A stretch of 64,000 bases of DNA from Congeria kusceri. Taxonomy: Eukaryota > Mollusca > Bivalvia > Myida > Dreissenidae. Both the position numbers and the translations under genes were made by a program. Shown in pieces: positions 61,303-64,000 of the stretch. Position 1 is the stretch's first letter, and the number at the start of each line of letters is the position of its first letter. The notes beneath the pieces are model-generated. The model saw only the letters and a list, made by a program, of their open reading frames with translations. It had not been told where the DNA came from and ran no database searches. Location: NCBI GenBank assembly GCA_027627225.1, contig CM051028.1, positions 18,247,701 to 18,311,700 of the forward strand, in the 5' to 3' direction.

Positions 61303-61414
61303 CTTTATTCGTCACAACAAAACTTAACGTAGCGAAAACAAGAAATAACGCAAAAAATACAGATTATACAGGAGATGCTGAGTAATATAAATCCCATAAT
61401 GCAATTGTAGTTCC
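61303..61414 (-). other. Candidate upstream exon with a short hydrophobic reading frame
   Basis: Minus-strand 'aatttttag' acceptor and 'AAAG|gtatgt' donor bound 112 bases. One frame reads IMGFILLSISCIICIFCVIS then CFRYVKFCCDE and a TAA, a membrane-helix-like segment. It could be a 5' UTR exon of the helicase gene carrying a 27-codon upstream frame from its ATG, or the last coding exon of another transcript. Confidence 0.35.
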
Positions 61415-61826
61415 CTAAAAATTAACATTTATATGAAATACAATAGATGAGATTTCGGTTGAAATGTGTTTGATTTTAATCACGAAAATTACTTGTTTAT
61501 AATAGGTGTTATAAGGGTATACATTACATGTATGTTCGTTATTTGACAGGTGTGAGTAAAAACAATTTAAGCGTTAGAAACTATATACCTATGTATATTT
61601 ATGTCTTATGTAACTATACAAGAAAGTGTCTTATAATATATTCCCTAAAGTACTTAGTAACTTAAGTACTTTATACTTAAACAGTTGATCAGATATGAAA
61701 TATACGTACAATTCATTCACCCACAAAAACAGCAGCAATTTATATATTTGAAGCTAATACATATAGTTGACAATATAACTAGATAGACAACATGCATGTA
61801 GTACGTTTTATTGGTAAAGATACATC

Positions 61827-62095
61827 AAATGGACACATACGTATTAGTTGATCTGACTAGAAAAGTGGCATGGACAAAGGCACTAAGTTTTCTTAACACA
61901 GATTCACTATCGGATGACATTAGTTCTATAAATTTTTGCATATTTGGTCTGTTTCTATAATATAAAGGTATATATTTACATCTTAAATCTGTATATAAGT
62001 TACATTCAAGCACAAAATGGTATTCGTCTTCTAGACGATTACAGAGACTGCATGTCCTTTGCTCAACAGGTGTAGGGTTGGGCTTAAACCATCTG
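61827..62095 (-). pseudogene. LINE C-terminal fragment
   Basis: Minus strand: TCSLCNRLEDEYHFVLECNL, then YRNRPNMQKFIELMSSDSES and VLRKLSAFVHATFLVRSTN. The C-x2-C...E-D-E-YHF-x3-C pattern is the zinc-binding C terminus of LINE reverse transcriptases. Only this end is present. Confidence 0.7.
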
Positions 62096-62332
62096 CCACT
62101 TTCTATTCGAATTTATATGATCACGAGTGAATCAAAAATCGATATTCAACCAAAACCTACATATTTTATTTTTATTGTATGCTTTTTACGCTGCTTGTTA
62201 CATTGTATGTGCTATCTAAATGCGTTTGATTTGAAAAAAATAGCGGGTATTATAAAGTCCTGACGTCACAATTTAAAACCCGGCATCGTTGACGGTCTGT
62301 TTTATTTACTGTATTTAATCGGGAACCAGTGT

Positions 62333-62387
62333 GAAACAGTGAAATTTCCGGAAGGAAAATTACCGGAGTGATAATTTTCACTGTTTC
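62333..62387. repeat. Palindrome / hairpin
   Basis: GAAACAGTGAAAT pairs with ATTTTCACTGTTTC (one mismatch), with about 28 bases between. Further AACAGTGAA and TTCACTG copies follow to about 62425. It could be a MITE remnant or a cruciform. Confidence 0.55.
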
Positions 62388-62389
62388 AA

Positions 62390-62880
62390 ACAGTGAATTA
62401 CCAATTTTATTTCACTGACATTTCCCAATAAACGACCGGAAAGCATAAAATAAATGCGATTTGTTCTCACTATATCTAATTTGTATTTATTATTTTACCA
62501 TTATATACATAATAATAATAATAATACTTTTCAACAATATAAGCTAACTTACTATCATACATTTATTTCGTTATAATGATTTCTAAAGGTGACGTACTTT
62601 TTAAGTGTTAAAACAAATTAACAGTTGCATTTACAAATAAAGTCTACAGTCTCAAACTTAAAATCAAACATTTTATTTTTAATAACTTATATGATAAGAG
62701 TAAACATGTTGATAAGAATAAAGAACGACTTTATAAAACCAATAAAGCGTTTTTATTAATGCGTGTATATATTTCCTTACTCCCACAATAGCAAGCATGT
62801 CTACTTATCACCATTATGATACAGATAATTATCTAAGCAACAAAAACAACAAGGAAGACGACACTAAGCTTAATTCCAAT
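62390..62880. other. AT-rich, (AAT)n run
   Basis: A short 'ataataataataata' microsatellite near 62509-62525; otherwise nothing. Confidence 0.4.
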
Positions 62881-62898
62881 ATCCGAAAAGGGAGTATC

Positions 62899-63154
62899 CA
62901 GGGCCCGTATTAAAGAACCCATTCTTAGACTTAAGAATAAAGAATACACTTAGACTCAAGAAAAAATCCTTGTGTTTTCGCAAATATGCTGATACAAATG
63001 TCGCTTGTGTCATTAACAAATTGTTGTAATAATGAGAATGTATGAATACCAAGTATGATTAAAACTAACGGCATTTTTTCAACAGAAAAGTTTAATGAAT
63101 GTTCTTTATTTTTAAGTCTTAAGTCTAAGATTGGGTTGGTGAATACGAGCCCTG
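62899..63154. mobile_element. MITE, 256 bp, long terminal inverted repeats
   Basis: Left CAGGGCCCGTATTAAAGAAC continuing CCATTCTTAGACTTAAGA, and right TCTTAAGTCTAAGATTGGGT continuing TGGTGAATACGAGCCCTG. They match as inverted repeats over about 38 bases with a few mismatches. Flanked by the 3-bp direct repeat ATC on both sides. No coding capacity. Confidence 0.85.
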
Positions 63155-63159
63155 ATCTA

Positions 63160-64000
63160 ATGATACGACTCGGTTTTTTTCCGTATCGTATTTGTTTTTA
63201 GTTTTATATATAATTATATAATGTATATCGAAAATAAAACAGTTTTGTCTTCGTCTCATGACATCTTCGTTAATGTATGCAAAATGTGTTGCTGTTTTGA
63301 AGTAAGAAACATTAAATCTGTTAAACATAAATAATAAACATGAAACATAAAATTAAGAACAAAATGGAAAACAAATAACCCTATCACCCAACATGTTTGT
63401 TTTGTGTTGATCTATTTATCTTGTTTTTAATTAATGCACATAGCCATCAATGATGAAAACGGAAAAAGTGCTTTTTCCGCAACTGTTGCTGGCCATGTTT
63501 ATAAATGTACATTATATGTACTTGACATAATTAAGCAAAATCTTTAAATACAGTCATCATGCGTTTCAATATAGGAAAGCGAAAGCAGACCATTTTCTGT
63601 CACTGTTGCAGGTAATGTTTCAAAACATACTACTAATATTCCTTTCTTTATTACGAGAAAGTTTAGACAGAGCCACGAATGAGTGAATAAATTGTGTTTC
63701 TCACCTGTATAATCTTATTTTTTATTACATATGTTTACAATAAAATGCAAAGTTTCCATTCCGTTTACAGCCATTTAAAGAATTGGGTCACGAGATAATT
63801 TAGAAGCCGCAATTGGCCAATGAATACATAATTATTGATATTTAAAGACACGACATAGCGCGAATGCATACGTAATTACATTGATTGGTTTTTCATGCCC
63901 TGTAGTGGCGTGATCGACTCGAAAAGGGAGCAATGTAATTATTTTGAAACGTTAAATCCGACATATTTATAGACTTAGAAAACAGTGAACACAATTTCTA
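63160..64000. other. Possible promoter-proximal region of the helicase gene
   Basis: No coding frame. It contains an ISRE-like element at 63575-63584 and an A-rich 'gaaaacggaaaaagtgc' near 63455. The transcription start is unknown. Confidence 0.25.
63575..63584 (+). promoter_or_regulatory. ISRE-like site GAAAGCGAAA
   Basis: Matches the GAAANNGAAA core bound by IRF transcription factors, about 3.2 kb upstream of the helicase ATG. A ten-base AT-rich motif occurs often by chance. Confidence 0.25.

Noticed and set aside
1..64000. tRNA, rRNA or snRNA genes
   Set aside because: No box A/B clover-leaf, rRNA core or snRNA signature was recognised by eye. A covariance-model scan would be needed to exclude them.

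Overview
This is a AT-rich eukaryotic window whose genes are split into many short exons with GT..AG introns. It is crowded with tandem-core repeats, MITEs and broken retrotransposons. The repeat vocabulary (units with a 'gcccctggggtcaaaactgg' core, ends of the type CTCACCTGAGCACGAAGTG and CTCAGGTGAGCG, and a short MITE near 14.5 kb) resembles what I know from bivalve molluscs, most like dreissenid mussels. The organism call is inference. All exons were found by eye from open frames, splice signals and phase continuity; coordinates may be off by a base or two.

Layout. (1) About 1.4-13.7 kb, plus strand: the 3' part of a membrane-protein gene that enters from beyond the left edge. It has one transmembrane exon followed by small, frame-compatible tail exons that look alternatively spliced, and its introns are packed with tandem-repeat elements. 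(2) About 13.7-22 kb: 3' UTR, AT-rich intergenic DNA, a MITE, and a diverged tandem duplication of about 750 bp interrupted by a repeat element. (3) 60.4 down to 22.0 kb, minus strand: one very long gene of about 44 coding exons and roughly 2,650 residues. Nearly all of its exons join in phase. From the N terminus it encodes a Cys/His-rich region, a DZIP3-like HEPN domain with an R-x4-H motif, a coiled coil, a TRADD-N-like adaptor domain, an acidic disordered linker, a complete UPF1-like SF1 RNA helicase of the HELZ/HELZ2 type, and a long polar Q/N/S-rich tail with ten-residue repeats. (4) 60.5-64 kb: upstream of that gene, holding a possible 5' exon, a LINE fragment, a palindrome, a MITE and an ISRE-like site.

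How it may work. The large gene joins parts that are separate in vertebrates: an RNase-type HEPN module, a death-adaptor-like module and an RNA helicase. This suggests a one-chain RNA-sensing or RNA-silencing protein of innate immunity, or a regulator of mRNA decay. That function is inference. An in-frame TAA in an otherwise intact linker exon is the main caution: the locus may be a nonsense allele, a pseudogene, two genes, a recoding case or a sequence error.

Mobile DNA. Introns hold two non-autonomous hAT-type elements with perfect 8-bp target duplications (one inside a LINE RT gene, one inside a tandem-repeat element), at least four LINE remnants, a Penelope-like element, and many Helentron-like tandem-core elements, several of them nested.
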